Assembly (NCBI GenBank): GCA_963678705.1
Contig: OY783220.1
Location: 4,485,001-4,549,000, forward strand
From: Panorpa germanica
Lineage: Eukaryota; Arthropoda; Insecta; Mecoptera; Panorpidae
Direction: 5' to 3'
Length of the DNA stretch: 64,000 nucleotides
Part shown: positions 53,302-64,000 of the stretch, in pieces
Layout: each line of letters starts with the position of its first letter
Numbering within the stretch: the first letter of the stretch is position 1
The notes under the pieces: model-generated
The model's input: only the letters and a program-made list of their open reading frames with translations
Databases searched by the model: none
Told to the model about the DNA's origin: nothing
Made by a program: the position numbers and the translations under genes

Positions 53302-55982
53302 GATATAAATACTTCAAATTTTATTCTTAATATAGTATTCAGTCTAAAAATGACAGTCTATTTAACATTGACTTTATCTAATAAAATTGAGTAAAATCAC
53401 AATGATTAAAATATTATGTTTGATAAAAATGTCACTAATATAACCTAAAATAAACTTGCCGGTTTCATCATCATCAACGTCATTTTATCTTGCTTGTTAA
53501 CTTTCATACTAATTAAAAGTAAAACATTATTTTCCTTTCTTTGTTAATGACCGCTAACTTTGCTAAAGCTTGAATTTGTAAATATTGCCTTGGTACTACA
53601 TCTTATATATCTTTTAATTAATTAAAACATAGATTAGAGAATCGCTATTACTGCAGAAATTGATCAATCTTAAATTTTAAGTTCTTCAATATTGTATCTA
53701 GTATTAAAAACATAGACAAATATTACTTAAAAATAAATGAGGTGAAAATATATTTAAATATAAAAACATCTTTGCTTGACAGAAATTGATTTATATTTTA
53801 CAATTAGTTCAATTAGAAATAAAATACTGTTTATAACTTTTTAACATTGTTTTTAGATTTTATCATAATTTAATACAATAAATCAATCATATTTTTATTC
53901 AGTAGTAAATAACCTTTTTTTAAATATTTATATATTTTTTATTTTAGGGTGTATAGAAATTAAATTACGAACCAACAATAAAATTGCGATAGTATATTGA
54001 AAAGTAAAACAAAGCCAACTATTCTTATATTTTTTACATTTATAATCTTAATTATTAATAATTAAATTAACCGTGGACAGCATTGGCCAACAAGGCTCTG
54101 TTTAGAACTTAAGCACATCTTCTTCTCTTTCTTGCAAATATTGGTAATTACCTGGCGAAAATAGCATTTTGGTTACATATAACTTTAATACAACACTTTT
54201 AATATTGCCTATATTTTATAATCAATATTGTTTTATTTTGTATCATTCATGCACATATTTTCACGGGAAACCACTCAAAATACGTCTTAGCTTCACACAT
54301 TGTGTTACTCTGTACAGTCTTCTTGTCATCACTCAAAAATAGATAAATAAATAATGCAGTTCATATTAACAATAAACTTTGTCTGATATTAATAATCTAA
54401 TATAACGAAAATATCAATTGAAATTCTGTCACAATTTAAGTTCTATTTATGTGAGATAGCAATTCATTCGTAATGTTACTTAGCAGCTTTTTAAATATTG
54501 CAAATAATTCATTAAAATTAGTAAATGTATTATTAAAATATTGATTATGCTTAAAAATCACTCAAAAACTTTATCTGTTATCATTTGCAAACAGCCAAAT
54601 GATGGAATAAAGTAATTATGCTTCTTTGAAACCACATTTACCTCATCATTCTCTATAAACACAAACGTAGCATTTACGTAACTTTTATGTACTATATACG
54701 TTTACAGAGAAATTATACGTCAATGCTATATAATTGTGTTTAATAGATATATCAGACCTTCAAATAACTGTTGTAATAAACAATTTATCTTTAGAAAAGT
54801 TAACTTATAAAAAATATTATCAAATATTTTAAGTCTTAAACAAACTTTGGCCAAACGTTGACAACATTATTTACAAATATTAAGTGCATTTAAACTTATT
54901 CTTATATTGATACATAATCTTTTGATAAATAACTTGCTAATAAATAATAGGACGCTACAAATTTTAGGTATTTTAAATTGTATTGTTCTAATCTAAATAC
55001 AGACTTTTAAGTTTCAGAAATGTGGTTTTTACTAACAGTCTTTTTTATGTTGTTAACAAACTTATTATTTCTAGAGGTTAAATTAAATACTTTTCTCTTT
55101 CTAGCACTATCGATTATAAGTTTATCACAACATTATTTTAGACATCGATATAATTTTTAGTTGAGGCAGATTTGCCACATATTTTTTTAAAACTATCTAA
55201 ATAAAAGTTTAAAGACAAAAAATAACAAACAACTGTATTTTCTATCACAATGTTTCTAACATTTCTTTAAATACATTTTCAGTACAAACCACATTTTAGC
55301 AAACTAAAAATGCTGCATTTGCACTGGGATATATTTTATTAAATTAAAAACATGTTCCTTAAATAAACCTTACAGATGGTATATTATTCATTACAGAATA
55401 AAATGTATTTCATACAAATTTTACATAACTAATTAATCATTTTATACACATATTTGCCAATTCTTTTATTGCAAAAATTTACATGATTATTATAAGAGGA
55501 TAAAAACTGTGAGTGGATTGGACTTTATTTCGATTATTATTAAATATGTATATAAATATATAATAATTGAGACAAAACTTTCTAGTTTACAATTAGTTCT
55601 AAAAAATCACGAAGAAATAAATATTGTGTCCAAAATGAGTATAACATCAATAAAAAAATAAAATATATCAAAATTTTAATTTAAACAATTTTTACAATTT
55701 TTATTTAATACAACTTACATTTTATAGCTTGTTTTTAAACAGTTGAAGGTCTTTGCTCCTATTTTGTCATGGGAAAACAATAAATAAATTTATTACATTA
55801 TCGGAAAAACAAAATTCACTCCATTTATAAGTTTTTTCTCATGTAAGATCGCGATTGACACAGTAAAGTGTAAATTGTTACAAAAAAATGATGGTAATGC
55901 GTTAACTTGCCTCCATAAATATAAATAACCATTTCTATTAAACTCGGGCTTATCATGAAACTCATTACGTGTTACCTTGTTT
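53302..55982. other. Gap between USP7 and the GMC gene
   Basis: Both neighbours run leftwards, so this includes the USP7 3' UTR and the GMC promoter. Strongly AT-rich; nothing else is supported. Confidence 0.4.
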
Positions 55983-62911
<6,929 letters not shown>

Positions 62912-64000
62912 GTTGCGAGTGGGGCGCGCCACGGGGGAGTCTTTTATATCAACTGGTGGAACCGAAACAAGTGCCTGTAAATATTTCGGCACATAATTTT
63001 CACGCCATTCTACACAGTGAATCCTACAACAGCACTTCGACAAAAACTGACAAGCTGCTGTCATTCGTTGTGCCATAAAAAATATTTGGTAATCATGTGA
63101 TTAATCTCTTTCTTATAAATTCGTGGATCTCGTAATCTAATCATCGCTGATTCTATGCGTTTTTGATAAACAAAGCTTATAAATATATGTATATATATCA
63201 AATTAAATACATCTGCCCTTTGCGGAGCAATGAACTTACTTTGACAGATGATGGAGAGTTCGTCTTAGATTTCTTTACAACCGGATTACTCAAATGTAGT
63301 GAATTGTCAATATGTGGAAGAGCTAAACACTTGTTTTGTGAATTACTTTTATGACCGGATAAGGTCGTCAATTTGACAAAGTGTTTGCTTGCGATGCGCC
63401 CAATGTCTGCTATTTTTCAAACCCTCTGGAAGAGGGGTACACAAAGCAACCATATATACGAACAATCACTGTTAATTTTGATCAAATGTGAATCACTTTT
63501 CATGTATTTATATATTCCTTCTCACAGTATTTAGATAAAAGCGGTGCTTCTACACCTCCTTCATGCGAAAATAAACAAAATGGTGGACAAATTCTGGCAG
63601 CAGTCTAGCAGGCGCAAAGAAAATCATGATGGCATGTTTCTTTGTATGTTCCTGATAGGCTAGCACATAATGGACGTAAAAATTCATAGAAAGTCTTTAC
63701 GCCATCTGTTATATTTTTACTTTATAATTAAAAAACTATAAATTACAAATTTCAAATCAAAACATATTTCACGAATTTTAATAATCCAATCCAAATTTTA
63801 TAGTTCTGCTTTTAAGCAGTTAAGCCTTTCAAGGGAGGGTAGTTTTACATAAATAGGTGAATTTACATATTGGATTTATATATAAATTAAAAAGGTGTCT
63901 ATTTGGACCTCCAAATATTTTGCACTGCTATATTAGGCACTGCTGCCTAATAAGTTTATGAGTATTTGCATCTACATAATCAATTTATTTTGATAACAGG
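62912..64000 (-). promoter_or_regulatory. USP7 5' UTR and promoter region
   Basis: The reading frame of exon 1 stays open upstream to 63076 (MAQRMTAACQFLSKCCCRIH), so the N-terminus is uncertain. From 63080 to 64000 I see no gene on either strand. Sequence with higher G+C lies at 63360-63440. No core promoter element was assigned. Confidence 0.4.

Overview
This is an AT-rich eukaryotic nuclear window with short, GT-AG-intron-rich genes, a Ty1/copia element of the Drosophila copia type and many small inverted-repeat elements. Gene content (nudE, a FoxJ1-like forkhead factor, a GMC oxidoreductase, USP7, PIG-Q, a canopy protein, a CIP2A-like protein) and the copia-type primer site point to an arthropod, most likely an insect. 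I cannot fix the order or species. No CRISPR, rRNA or convincing tRNA is present.

Layout. 0.15-4.25 kb (-): CIP2A-like gene, 13 exons, 862 codons. It is head-to-head with nudE (+, 5.3-15.0 kb), an NDE1/NDEL1 dynein regulator with three possible 3' ends. A 2.4-kb transposon with 335-bp inverted ends lies in a nudE intron and carries an antisense XPG/FEN-like nuclease gene. 16.96-19.04 kb (-): PIG-Q/GPI1. 20.4-21.2 kb (-): canopy family ER protein. 22-36 kb: a repeat-rich gap with an apparently young, intact copia element (25.47-29.77 kb, identical LTRs), a LINE fossil, three copies of a ~330-bp interspersed repeat, a tandem array and several GC-richer islands that may be non-coding first exons. 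36.8-42.95 kb (+): FoxJ1-like gene, 3 coding exons. 43-51 kb: gene-free, with hAT-type and Harbinger-type miniature elements and a nearly perfect 307-bp inverted repeat. 51.1-53.3 kb (-): GMC oxidoreductase, 5 exons. 56.0-62.9 kb (-): USP7, 19 coding exons including one GC-AG intron.

The host genes are unrelated housekeeping or developmental genes: mitosis/dynein (CIP2A, nudE), the secretory pathway (PIG-Q, canopy), cilia (FoxJ1) and ubiquitin turnover (USP7). Exon borders were assigned by hand from splice sites and checked for reading phase; every multi-exon model below closes in frame. Functions come from recognised family motifs, not from database searches.

The strongest candidate for something under-described is the 2.39-kb inverted-repeat element whose only large ORF is a nuclease-like protein with no visible DDE transposase. 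Next are the 307-bp near-perfect inverted repeat at 47.6-48.3 kb and the alternative 3' ends of nudE.
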